A stretch of 64,000 nt of DNA, taken from NCBI GenBank assembly GCA_027487695.1, contig JAIYDB010000024.1:16824-80823 (forward strand). Reading direction: 5' to 3'. The notes under the pieces were generated by a model. The model was given only the letters and a program-made list of their open reading frames with translations, did no database searches and had not been told where the DNA came from. This stretch comes from Cytophagaceae bacterium (GTDB lineage Bacteria > Bacteroidota > Bacteroidia > Cytophagales > Flexibacteraceae). Position 1 is the stretch's first letter, and every line of letters begins with the position of its first letter. Below are positions 45,632-53,850 of this stretch, in pieces. The translations under genes and the position numbers were made by a program.

Positions 45632-46813
45632 ATGCCATTAGCATTGAAAGATTTAGTACTTAAGCCGGGCCGTGATAGAGCGGTCCGGCTTTATCATCCT
45701 TGGGTATTTAGTGGGGCAGTTCAAAAACTGCCTAAGGCTGAAACAGGCGATATCATTAGGATTGTAGATGCCGAAGGTAAAGCCTTAGGGATGGGCTTCT
45801 TTGATAGCAAGAGCCAGATTGTAGCCCGCATTTTCCATTTCGGTGAGGCTGTTGAAGCATCACATTCTTTCTGGAAGGAAAAAATTACAAGGGCTTTGGC
45901 TTTGCGTAAGGAATTGGTTGCCACACCTGAAACCAATACCTACCGACTTATTCACGCTGAAGGTGATGGTATGCCTGGTGTAATTGCTGATGTTTATGGT
46001 GGACATACGGTAGTGCTGCAATTGAGAACCCAAGGTTCTGAAAGATTAGCCGGTACTTTGGTAGATATACTAAAGGAATTGGGATTTGAACGTGCCTACC
46101 TTAAAAATAAGCAATACGATGGTGAAACATCGGCTGGGTCAATTCCAGATGGTTTTCTATTTGGGGAAGGCGATGTTGCATTTAATACCCTTGAAAATGG
46201 TTTGCAGTTTGAAGTTAACGTAGCTACGGGTCAGAAAACAGGTTTCTTTATTGACCAAAGAGTGAACAGAAAACTTCTAGGCGAAATGAGTGCAGGCAAA
46301 AAAGTACTCAATGCCTTTGCTTATTCTGGCGGCTTTAGTGTGTATGCATTGGCTAATGGCGCTGCTGAGGTGCATTCGGTTGATATTAGTAAGGATGCTA
46401 TTGCACTGGCTAATAAGAATATCGCACTTAATTTTCCGGAAGCAAATCACACTGGCATAGCGGCTGACTGCTTCAACTTCTTGAAAGAAACCGAGGAACA
46501 ATACGACCTTATTTGCTTGGACCCTCCTGCTTTTGCAAAGAGTATTGGTGCTAAAGATAGGGCGGCTCGCGGATATAAGGAGTTGAATATGAAGGGTATA
46601 AAGAAAGTGAAGCCAGGCGGTATTGTATTTACTTTCTCTTGTTCGCAAGTGATTGACCGTGATTTGTTCCGTAAGATTGTGTTTGGTGCTGCAGCAGATG
46701 TACACAGGAATGTGCGCATTATTGAGCAACTATCTCAACCAGCCGATCATCCTATTAATATATACCACCCTGAAGGGGAGTATTTGAAAGGACTTGTATT
46801 GTATGTGGAATAG
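45632..46813 (+). CDS. Class I rRNA methyltransferase, RlmI/YccW family
   Basis: 393 aa. PUA domain at the N-terminus (about 3-75; RAVRLYHPWVFSGAVQKLP), a linker, then the SAM domain with NAFAYSGGFSVYALANGA, the acidic SVDISKDA and the LDPPAFAKS motif typical of RlmI, which methylates C1962 of 23S rRNA. The LptC frame overlaps its 3' end by 11 bp. Confidence 0.92.
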   Translation: MPLALKDLVLKPGRDRAVRLYHPWVFSGAVQKLPKAETGDIIRIVDAEGKALGMGFFDSKSQIVARIFHFGEAVEASHSFWKEKITRALALRKELVATPETNTYRLIHAEGDGMPGVIADVYGGHTVVLQLRTQGSERLAGTLVDILKELGFERAYLKNKQYDGETSAGSIPDGFLFGEGDVAFNTLENGLQFEVNVATGQKTGFFIDQRVNRKLLGEMSAGKKVLNAFAYSGGFSVYALANGAAEVHSVDISKDAIALANKNIALNFPEANHTGIAADCFNFLKETEEQYDLICLDPPAFAKSIGAKDRAARGYKELNMKGIKKVKPGGIVFTFSCSQVIDRDLFRKIVFGAAADVHRNVRIIEQLSQPADHPINIYHPEGEYLKGLVLYVE

Positions 46814-47336
46814 GCTAATTGTTGCTTTATTGGTTGTTATAGGGATAGCTTCTTGTAATACTAAGGAGGTAAATCCTGCTGATATTGTGTATTACAGCGG
46901 TCCTGTGGCTACTGCTTATAATCTACGTACCGAATATTCTGATAGTGCCAGAACAAAGGTTGTGGTAAATAGCAAGTTGCAATTAGAATACTCTGATGGT
47001 GATAGGGAGTTTCCGCAAGGGATACAGGTAGATTTCTATAATCCTGATGGTAAAAATGCAGCTCGTTTAACGGCAAATTATGCACGTTACGAAAAGCAAA
47101 CTAACCTTTATATTGCTACAGGCAACGTGATTATCAGAGATTTTATAGAAACCAAAACCCTGAATACCGAGGAACTGCGGTGGAATAGAGCTGAAAAGCG
47201 TATTTTTACCGATAAGTTTGTGCGCATTCAAACCGCCACAGAACTACTAACAGGAACTGGTTTAACAGCCGCCCAAGATTTTAGTACCTACCGCATTTTA
47301 AAACCTGCTGGTAGTTTATCAAACGGAACCTTATGA
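46803..47336 (+). CDS. lptC: LPS-export periplasmic anchor protein LptC (lipoprotein form)
   Basis: 177 aa from ATG 46803; the TTG at 46794 is inside the previous gene and rejected. The start overlaps rlmI by 11 bp. Signal/anchor with lipobox-like VIGIASC (Cys18). The periplasmic part has VYYSGPVATAYNLRTEYSDS, ARYEKQTNLYIATGNVIIRDF and TLNTEELRWNRAEKRIFTDK, the LptC/OstA beta-jellyroll pattern. LptC passes LPS from the inner membrane to LptA. In Bacteroidota it is often a lipoprotein, as here. Confidence 0.88.
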   Translation: MWNRLIVALLVVIGIASCNTKEVNPADIVYYSGPVATAYNLRTEYSDSARTKVVVNSKLQLEYSDGDREFPQGIQVDFYNPDGKNAARLTANYARYEKQTNLYIATGNVIIRDFIETKTLNTEELRWNRAEKRIFTDKFVRIQTATELLTGTGLTAAQDFSTYRILKPAGSLSNGTL

Positions 47337-47578
47337 AATTACTCGGAGCCATTAGTTTAGGATTTGCCGCAGCATTCTTTGCCATCGGCATTAATGAAAG
47401 CATAAGTAAGGGAGTTCAAAATAGCTACTTCCTGTTTATGTTTTCTTTAATGTTCTTATTTACTTACGGTTACGTAAAACGCCACGAGATTGCTAAGGCT
47501 AATGAGGCGGGGGGTAATCAGAAAGAGGTAAAGACAGGAACCACTAAAACTAATCCTAAAGCTAAATCCAAGAAATAG
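47333..47578 (+). CDS. 81-aa two-helix membrane protein
   Basis: Starts 4 nt before the lptC stop (ATGA overlap), so translationally coupled. Two hydrophobic helices (about 6-25 and 31-48) and a long Lys-rich tail (KEVKTGTTKTNPKAKSKK). Genes of this type are often annotated as hypothetical next to lptC in Bacteroidota. Function unknown. Confidence 0.75.
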   Translation: MKLLGAISLGFAAAFFAIGINESISKGVQNSYFLFMFSLMFLFTYGYVKRHEIAKANEAGGNQKEVKTGTTKTNPKAKSKK

Positions 47579-47586
47579 GGATATCC

Positions 47587-47618
47587 ATCAAAAAAGCCGC
47601 ATTTGCGGCTTTTTTGAT
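47587..47618 (+). terminator. Bidirectional terminator between the lptC operon and murE
   Basis: 14-bp stem ATCAAAAAAGCCGC/GCGGCTTTTTTGAT (47587-47600 with 47605-47618), T runs both ways. Confidence 0.92.
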
Positions 47619-47634
47619 TTTATATACAAGATTT

Positions 47635-49104
47635 TTAACTAAGCTTGCTAAACCCTTCGGCAACAACTTCTTTATCTGAGAAGTGGAGGTATTCGGAGCC
47701 AATTACTTGGTAGTCTTCGTGGCCTTTGCCAGCAATTAAGATAATATCGCCTGGATTGCTGATGCTGATTGCGTGGAGGATGGCTTCTCTTCTATCGTCA
47801 ATACGTAGCGCTTTTTTGAAGTTGGAAGGACTTACACCTTTCTGCATTTCAGCAAAAATTTGTTCTGGGTCTTCATGCCTTGGGTTATCTAAGGTCATGA
47901 TTAACTTATTAGAAAACTTCAAGGCTATTTCCACCATTACTGGTCGCTTAGCTCTGTCGCGTTCGCCACCACAACCGAATAAGGTAATGAGTTGCTCGTT
48001 CATCGTGCGGAGGTCTTTGATAGTACCAAGTACGTTTTCTAGGGCATCTGGCGTATGGGCATAGTCCACTATTACAGTGATGCCATTAGGACTTACATAC
48101 CTATCGAACCTACCATTTACTGAATTAAGTCCGCTCAAAACGGTAAGTACTTGCTCACGGTCTTCACCAAGCATAAGTGCAGCACCATAAACTGCCATTA
48201 GGTTAGAGGCATTGAATGAGCCTACTAGTTTGAACCAAACTTCAGAGCCATCAACATCTAATTGCAAGCCATTAAGCGAATTGGAAAGTACTCGTGCTTT
48301 AAAATCGGCTACTTTTTGAACTGAATATGTTTTTATGGTGGCTTTGGTATTCTGAACCATAATCATACCACGCTTGTCGTCTGAATTAGTGATGGCAAAC
48401 GCGGTTGAAGGCAAATAATCAAAGAACATTTTCTTGGCTTTGATATAGTTATCAAAGGTGCCGTGGTAATCTAAATGTTCGTGAGTGATATTGGTGAATA
48501 AGGCACCGTTAAAGTCTAGTCCTGCAATTCGACGTTGCACAATTGAATGACTGCTACATTCCATAAAGCAATGCGTGCAGCCTGCGTCAACCATTTCCGC
48601 TAAAAGTTTATTTAAGCTAACTGCTTCAGGGGTAGTGTGGGTAGCAGGAATCACCTTATCATTAATTTGGTTTTGAACAGTGCTCAATAAGCCTGCACTA
48701 TAACCTAAGCCACGGAATAACTTGTAAAGAAGGGTTGCTACCGTAGTTTTTCCATTGGTACCAGTAACACCTACCAAAACTAGTTTTGAAGATGGATTAC
48801 CGTAAAAGTTACTAGCAATTTGACCTAAGGCTTCTGAGCTATCAGAAACTTGGATATAAACTACGTTTGGTTCTAGGTTAGCAGGTAATTCTTCAGCTAC
48901 GATAGCCGATGCACCTTGTGCTATTGCTTTATCAATATACTGATGTCCGTCTGAAGCGGTGCCTCTTACAGCAACGAAAAGCGTATTTTGGCTTACAGCT
49001 CTAGAATCGGCAGTAACCGATAGAGGAATAATATCTAGGTTACCTTCAAAGGCAACCATACCTGCTTTGTATAATAAATCTTTAAGGGAACGACCAGTTG
49101 CCAT
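47635..49104 (-). CDS. murE: UDP-N-acetylmuramoyl-tripeptide synthetase, DAP-adding
   Basis: 489 aa. ATP loop GVTGTNGKTT, HTTPEAVSL, IVDYAHTPDAL and DNPRHEDPEQI; the DNPR motif is the meso-diaminopimelate-recognition signature, so the peptidoglycan is DAP type. It is the last gene of the rsmH-ftsL-ftsI-murE run, 39 bp after ftsI, and a terminator follows, so mraY, murD and ftsW are not here as in the classical dcw cluster. Confidence 0.96.
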   Translation of the reverse strand: MATGRSLKDLLYKAGMVAFEGNLDIIPLSVTADSRAVSQNTLFVAVRGTASDGHQYIDKAIAQGASAIVAEELPANLEPNVVYIQVSDSSEALGQIASNFYGNPSSKLVLVGVTGTNGKTTVATLLYKLFRGLGYSAGLLSTVQNQINDKVIPATHTTPEAVSLNKLLAEMVDAGCTHCFMECSSHSIVQRRIAGLDFNGALFTNITHEHLDYHGTFDNYIKAKKMFFDYLPSTAFAITNSDDKRGMIMVQNTKATIKTYSVQKVADFKARVLSNSLNGLQLDVDGSEVWFKLVGSFNASNLMAVYGAALMLGEDREQVLTVLSGLNSVNGRFDRYVSPNGITVIVDYAHTPDALENVLGTIKDLRTMNEQLITLFGCGGERDRAKRPVMVEIALKFSNKLIMTLDNPRHEDPEQIFAEMQKGVSPSNFKKALRIDDRREAILHAISISNPGDIILIAGKGHEDYQVIGSEYLHFSDKEVVAEGFSKLS

Positions 49105-49143
49105 TACAAACGTTGTTTTTTCTGCAAAGTAATACGAAAACGA

Positions 49144-51243
49144 TTACCCCAACTGTAACTTTATTGCAGTACCTTTAATTGCTCTACTGCCCGGGGTAAT
49201 ACTCTGGGTGATTACTTTTCCTTTACCGATTACAATAGGCTTAAGACCAGCATTTTCCAAAACATATAAGGCATCTCTAAGGTGCATGCCTCTCGTATCT
49301 GGAACTTGACTACCACCTTGGGTAACAGCTCGCATTTTTATGCTTTTGTTACTGCCTTCCGTTCTTACCCAAGTACCTGAAGGACTAGTAACATGATTAC
49401 TAATGCCTAGTTGGTTACATAAAAAGGCAATATCGGCATACTTGCCAGAGCCAATTTTAGGCATGGCATCTTCATCGGTTTCGTCGGCATCCGCTAATGG
49501 ACGGTGCATTTCAATATCACCCGCATATATTTTATCTGCCACTTCTTTAAAGACTGGCGCAGCCACGTCTGAACCAAATTGCTGGTAGCCTTTAGGATTA
49601 TCAATGGTTACAATGCAGCTATACTTGGGATTTTCGGCAGGGAAATAGCCTACGAAACTGGTATAATAACTATCAGGCTCATTAGGGTTTTTCTTTTGCT
49701 TTTCAGAAGTACCAGTTTTACCAGCGATTTTGTAATACTGATTTTTAATATTGGTGGCCGTACCGTGCTCTACTACTTCTTCCAATAGTTTACGCACTTT
49801 TTCAAGAGTTTCTTCAGAACAGATTTGGTCTTTAATTACTTCCGTACTGAAGGTTTGGGTAACCTTGTTGGCACTCTGAATTTGCTTTACAATGATAGGC
49901 TTAATCATTGTGCCGTTATTAGCAACTGCATTGTAAAAGGTGAGCACTTGTAAGGGACTAAATTCCACCTCATAACCCATACTTATCCAAGGCAAGGAAA
50001 TACCGCTCCACAATTTATCGCTTGGTTTTTTAAGTTTAGCAGGTAAGCTACCTTTAATTTGGAAATCCCACTTGGCGCTAAGCCCGAACTTATCGATGTA
50101 TTCGATGAACTTTTCAGGGGTTTTGCCGAACTTCTTAGTTACCAGTTTTGCGGTCGCAATGTTAGATGATTTTGCAAAGGCATCTAATACTGTTAAGTAG
50201 CCGTAACCCTCTGGTTTAGAGTCGGTCATCTTGGCATCTTTGAAATAGTATTTGCCGTAATGGGCATAAACGGTATCGTCTAAATCAACAGCATTTTCTT
50301 CAAACAAAGCCATATAGCTCATCAATTTGAAGGTAGAACCTGGGGCTGTTACGTTGGTGATAGCGTAGTTTAGCTTCTCCACATACTCACCATCAGCAGT
50401 GCGGGTAAGGTTGGTGAGGGCTAGTATTTCTCCGGATTTTACATCCATCAGTACCACAGAACCATGGTCTGCTTGGTGCATTTGGAGGTGCTTTTCCAGT
50501 GATGCTTCGGCAACATCTTGGATATTGATATCTAAAGTGGTTACAATATCTTGACCTTCAATAGGTTTGCTTTCTTCTATTACAGGTTTCCAATACCCAC
50601 CCGCAATTTTACGGAATACAGAAACGCCTGGTCTGCCAGAGAGGATATCGTTAAAGCTATATTCTAAACCAGTTCCAATATTGTTTTCATTCAAAGAACC
50701 AACAGTACGTTTTGCTAACGATTGGAATGGATTGTAGCGCGTTTCTTTCTTTTCAAAGATTACTCCGCTTTTGCCTTTGCCTAGATTGAAAATAGGCCAA
50801 GCAAGCATACGTTGCCTATCTAAATACTTGAAAAATTTTGGGTTAATCACCACATAACGGTCTTTCTTTTTGCCCTCTCTCGCTTCTTTGATAAGACGTT
50901 TGTAATAAGAAGGTGGTTCTTGTCTGTAAAAAATACTTAAGGAATCTGCTAGGCTATCTAAGGATTTCTCTAGTGTGGTATCTGGAATAACAACAGGGTC
51001 TAATACCAACCGGAACAAGGGTAGGGAAGTAGCTAACAACGATTGACCATCGCGCGCAATAATATTACCTCTGGAAGCCAGCACCTTATCTCGCTTAACC
51101 TGCTTCTTTTCAACCAATCTGCGGTATTTGGGTCCCTGCACAGTTTGCAATACCAAAATACGTCCTAGCACCGCAACCGATGCAATGAAAAACACCAAAT
51201 AAATGAGTCTTACCCGTAGTAAGATGGAGTCTCTTACGTTCAT
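49144..51243 (-). CDS. ftsI: Class B penicillin-binding protein with C-terminal PASTA domain (FtsI-type)
   Basis: 699 aa. One membrane helix (about 12-30), a dimerisation-like pedestal (55-230), then the transpeptidase: S303-T-F-K306 (SxxK), S359-S-N361 region (SxN), K509-T-G511 (KTG). A PASTA domain (about 640-699, QVPDTRGMHLRDALYVLENAG) ends the chain. This is the septal transpeptidase; FtsI carries PASTA in many Bacteroidota. It starts 3 nt after the ftsL-like stop. Confidence 0.95.
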   Translation of the reverse strand: MNVRDSILLRVRLIYLVFFIASVAVLGRILVLQTVQGPKYRRLVEKKQVKRDKVLASRGNIIARDGQSLLATSLPLFRLVLDPVVIPDTTLEKSLDSLADSLSIFYRQEPPSYYKRLIKEAREGKKKDRYVVINPKFFKYLDRQRMLAWPIFNLGKGKSGVIFEKKETRYNPFQSLAKRTVGSLNENNIGTGLEYSFNDILSGRPGVSVFRKIAGGYWKPVIEESKPIEGQDIVTTLDINIQDVAEASLEKHLQMHQADHGSVVLMDVKSGEILALTNLTRTADGEYVEKLNYAITNVTAPGSTFKLMSYMALFEENAVDLDDTVYAHYGKYYFKDAKMTDSKPEGYGYLTVLDAFAKSSNIATAKLVTKKFGKTPEKFIEYIDKFGLSAKWDFQIKGSLPAKLKKPSDKLWSGISLPWISMGYEVEFSPLQVLTFYNAVANNGTMIKPIIVKQIQSANKVTQTFSTEVIKDQICSEETLEKVRKLLEEVVEHGTATNIKNQYYKIAGKTGTSEKQKKNPNEPDSYYTSFVGYFPAENPKYSCIVTIDNPKGYQQFGSDVAAPVFKEVADKIYAGDIEMHRPLADADETDEDAMPKIGSGKYADIAFLCNQLGISNHVTSPSGTWVRTEGSNKSIKMRAVTQGGSQVPDTRGMHLRDALYVLENAGLKPIVIGKGKVITQSITPGSRAIKGTAIKLQLG

Positions 51244-51246
51244 AGG

Positions 51247-51636
51247 TTAGTTATCAGTTTTTTCGAGTTTGCGAGGGGCAACGCTACTTTCTTCAATTTG
51301 AAAGGGCGCCACTTTTCTGGCAACTTCAGATTGCTTACTGGCATACATATACTCACTTTGGGTAATTTGGTATTGCACCTTTAGGTCTTCTACCTCTACC
51401 TTTAATTTGGTGAGTTTTACGATTTGCTTATTGCTTTGGTGTCCGTTAAAAATATAGACCAATACCAATCCTGCTACCCATAATACCTTAGGCAAGTGCT
51501 TAGTCGGGATACCTTCGCCAAATAAACCGCTTAGCTTAAAGGCCTCGCCCACTTGGCTAAACACATCTCTACCACCTCTCCTTGGGGGAGTGGCGTTGGG
51601 GATTTGCTTATCTGAACGAGCAATGTTTTTGGCCAT
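51247..51636 (-). CDS. FtsL-like division protein
   Basis: 129 aa. A polar cytoplasmic N-terminus (1-50), one membrane helix (about 50-66, VLWVAGLVLVYIFNG), then a leucine-zipper-type helix (75-115) as in FtsL/FtsB divisome coiled coils. Position between rsmH (7 nt gap) and ftsI (3 nt gap) is the classical ftsL place. Sequence similarity to E. coli FtsL is low, so the name rests on topology and synteny. Confidence 0.8.
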   Translation of the reverse strand: MAKNIARSDKQIPNATPPRRGGRDVFSQVGEAFKLSGLFGEGIPTKHLPKVLWVAGLVLVYIFNGHQSNKQIVKLTKLKVEVEDLKVQYQITQSEYMYASKQSEVARKVAPFQIEESSVAPRKLEKTDN

Positions 51637-51643
51637 TGTAATA

Positions 51644-52555
51644 TTAGAGCTTTACAGCTACTCTTAGTTTTGCACTTCTGGCACGTGAATTTAGGGAAAT
51701 TTCAGTTTCGGTGGCCTCGATAGGTTTACGGTTTACAACTTTAAATAATAATTGGTCGTTTCCGTAGAAGTCTTTCACTAGGTTACCTTCAATATTTCCT
51801 TTCAAAAGATAGTTTTTAACGAGCCTATCTTCTAAGGAATGGTAGCTCATAATTACTAGTCTGCCGCCAGGTTTAATTACATCGCCACAGGCATTGAGCA
51901 TTTCTGAAAGGCCATCAATTTCTTGGTTAACCTCTATACGAAGTGCCTGAAAAACCTGCGCATAGAATTTGAAATCTTTAAACTTAGGCGCTAGCGGAAA
52001 TAAAATCTCTTTAAACTGCTGGGTAGTTTCAATAGGGGCTTTGGCTCTGGAACGCATTATTTCCAAAGCTATTTGTTTGGCGTTAGGTAGTTCCCCAAAT
52101 ACCCTGAAAATTCTGATAAGCTCTTCAGTTTCATAGGTATTTACGATATCGGCAGCAGATAAATTACCGTCGTCGGTATTCATACGCATATCTAAAGGAC
52201 CATCGAACCGAGTAGAAAAGCCACGTTCTGCAGCATCTATTTGGTGGGAGCTGATTCCCAAATCGGCCAGCAAGCCATCTACGGGAGGGATGCTGTATAG
52301 TTTTAAGTATTTCTTAAGATTTCGGAAATCTGTAGCGATTAAAGTAAGGCGATTGTCGTTTATAGCCTCGGCATTTTTGCGCGCTTCAGGGTCTTTATCA
52401 AAGGCATATAGTTTCCCTTTATCGCTAAGGCGGTCTAAGATAGCCTTAGAGTGGCCACCACCTCCGAAAGTAACATCAACATAAATTCCATCGGGGTTGA
52501 TATCGAGCCCATCTAGGCACTCCGATAGCATTACAGGTACGTGGTAAGCATTCAT
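51644..52555 (-). CDS. rsmH: 16S rRNA (cytosine-1402-N4)-methyltransferase
   Basis: 303 aa from ATG 52555. The frame opens three codons earlier at a TTG that lies inside the TAACTTTG promoter box and is rejected. NAYHVPVMLSECLDGL start, FGGGGHS SAM loop, LLADLGISSHQID, and SYHSLEDRLVKNYL, the RsmH (MraW) signature. First gene of the division cluster; mraZ, its usual upstream neighbour, is absent. Confidence 0.95.
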   Translation of the reverse strand: MNAYHVPVMLSECLDGLDINPDGIYVDVTFGGGGHSKAILDRLSDKGKLYAFDKDPEARKNAEAINDNRLTLIATDFRNLKKYLKLYSIPPVDGLLADLGISSHQIDAAERGFSTRFDGPLDMRMNTDDGNLSAADIVNTYETEELIRIFRVFGELPNAKQIALEIMRSRAKAPIETTQQFKEILFPLAPKFKDFKFYAQVFQALRIEVNQEIDGLSEMLNACGDVIKPGGRLVIMSYHSLEDRLVKNYLLKGNIEGNLVKDFYGNDQLLFKVVNRKPIEATETEISLNSRARSAKLRVAVKL

Positions 52556-52561
52556 TTGCTG

Positions 52562-52569
52562 CAAAGTTA
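52562..52569 (-). promoter_or_regulatory. -7 box TAACTTTG of the rsmH-ftsL-ftsI-murE operon
   Basis: On the minus strand TAACTTTG fits TANNTTTG. It ends only 6 nt before the rsmH ATG, so the mRNA from it would be almost leaderless. No -33 match. Confidence 0.5.
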
Positions 52570-52740
52570 GGGCTATTTGCAGTGATTTAGCGTAAATTTT
52601 AAAAGAACCTAGCCCACCTAAAGGCTAAATGAAATGCGTAGCTATAATCCTTAGTACTTATTGAAGAAAAATAGCAGGTTTTGCGCTACTTTGCCCTTGT
52701 TTTACGTTCAATAAATAAAGAACTCCTTAATTACAAACCC

Positions 52741-53367
52741 GTGGAAAGCCCCGTTGCCGATTTTCTAGGAATTGACCCTGAGATATTTAACTACTTCATA
52801 GTGCCTTTGCTCATATTTTGTGCGAGGGTATGCGATGTTAGTATCAATACCTTACGTGTAATTCTGATGATGAACGGCAAGCGCAAAATAGCCCCACTTA
52901 TCGGTTTTTTTGAAAGCCTTATTTGGCTGATTGCCATTAGTCAGATCCTGAAAAATGTAGGTTCTGTAAGTACTTATATTGCTTATGCGGGCGGTTTCAG
53001 TATGGGGATATTTGTTGGTATGTTGATTGAAGAAAAGCTCGCTTTTGGCAAAGTGATATTGCGTGTAATTACCCAAAGTCACCAACAAGAATTGATTAAC
53101 GCCATTAAAAATAATGGTTTCGGCATTACGGTAGTAGATGCCCAAGGCGCAAGGGGTAAGGTGAACCTGATTTTTACGGTCGTTGACAGAAAGGAGCTGA
53201 AGGAATTGATTGCCCTTATCCAAACTATAAACCCAAAGGCATTTTATACCATTGAGAATGTGCGCCACGCAACAGATTCAGCCGCTGAATTTGATATTGA
53301 TGAAGGCAATGCCCACAGTTCAGGGAATTTGTTTGCAAGGATTAAGTTGCTGAAGAAGAGTAAGTAG
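52741..53367 (+). CDS. UPF0316/DUF5698-type membrane protein with DUF2179 domain
   Basis: 208 aa from the GTG at 52741; a longer frame opens at a TTG (52681), but family members start just before the block FLGIDPEIFNYFIVPLLIF, which supports the GTG. Three membrane helices (about 18-105), then a soluble DUF2179 fold (about 115-195, GYGITVVDAQG-like, LIFTVVDRKELKEL) seen in YitT/YebE-type proteins. Function unknown; no operon partner. Confidence 0.8.
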   Translation: MESPVADFLGIDPEIFNYFIVPLLIFCARVCDVSINTLRVILMMNGKRKIAPLIGFFESLIWLIAISQILKNVGSVSTYIAYAGGFSMGIFVGMLIEEKLAFGKVILRVITQSHQQELINAIKNNGFGITVVDAQGARGKVNLIFTVVDRKELKELIALIQTINPKAFYTIENVRHATDSAAEFDIDEGNAHSSGNLFARIKLLKKSK

Positions 53368-53399
53368 TTGTCTTGAACTGTGATTTAGTTGATTGGGGT

Positions 53400-53766
53400 G
53401 ATTTTGATGATTTTTTAATCCCGAAGGGATGGCATTATTGTAGCGAAAAGAATTACCTACCAGCGAATAGAACCCCGAAGGGGTGACATCATTATTTCAT
53501 ACTGCCGGCTATATTTACCGCAATCCATTACAATTTTTAGCTTACTTACTCTTCTTCTTTCTTTTCTGGCAAAAAAGAAAGAAGCAAAGAAAGTTGCCTT
53601 TTTCGCAAAGACAAACTCGTGGCGTCAGCAGAGCTGCCACCACTTTAAACAGGTCTTTGCAATATCGTATCGCTACGGGATAGGTGTTTATGCCTATTCG
53701 GCACTGGCTATGATGCGAAGGGAATTGGGGTGGTTTGGTCACTTTGTCTGAATCATAGGCAATCAT
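53400..53766 (+). repeat. Bacteroidota-type intergenic repeat with palindromic CCCGAAGGG modules
   Basis: Two short modules, CCCGAAGGGATGGCATTATT and CCCCGAAGGGGTGACATCATTATT (53420-53494), precede a stretch of a kind I recall from other Bacteroidota genomes that translates in one frame (from about 53570) as SWRQQSCHHFKQVFAISYR, then YGIGVYAYSALAMM and LGWFGHFV. Open frames here (for example 53483-53683) look like spurious translations of a non-coding repeat. No gene lies in 53368-53850. Confidence 0.6.
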
Positions 53767-53792
53767 TTAATCATAAAAATCACAGTTCAGAC

Positions 53793-53825
53793 AAAAAACC
53801 GCCAGCCCGTAGGGCTGGCGGTTTT
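53793..53825 (-). terminator. Strong terminator after the DPP4-like gene
   Basis: 12-bp stem AACCGCCAGCCC/GGGCTGGCGGTT (53797-53808 with 53812-53823) with A run on one side and T run on the other. Confidence 0.92.
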
Positions 53826-53850
53826 GGATAACGCTATGATTATTAACCTA

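Noticed and set aside
52681..52740. TTG start at 52681 for the DUF2179 protein
   Set aside because: Family members begin close to the FLGIDPEIFNYF block, and the extra 20 residues are not conserved-looking; GTG 52741 preferred.
53483..53766. Open frames on both strands of the intergenic repeat (about 66-74 aa)
   Set aside because: They overlap each other inside a repeat, start at unconvincing places and read as translations of a non-coding element.
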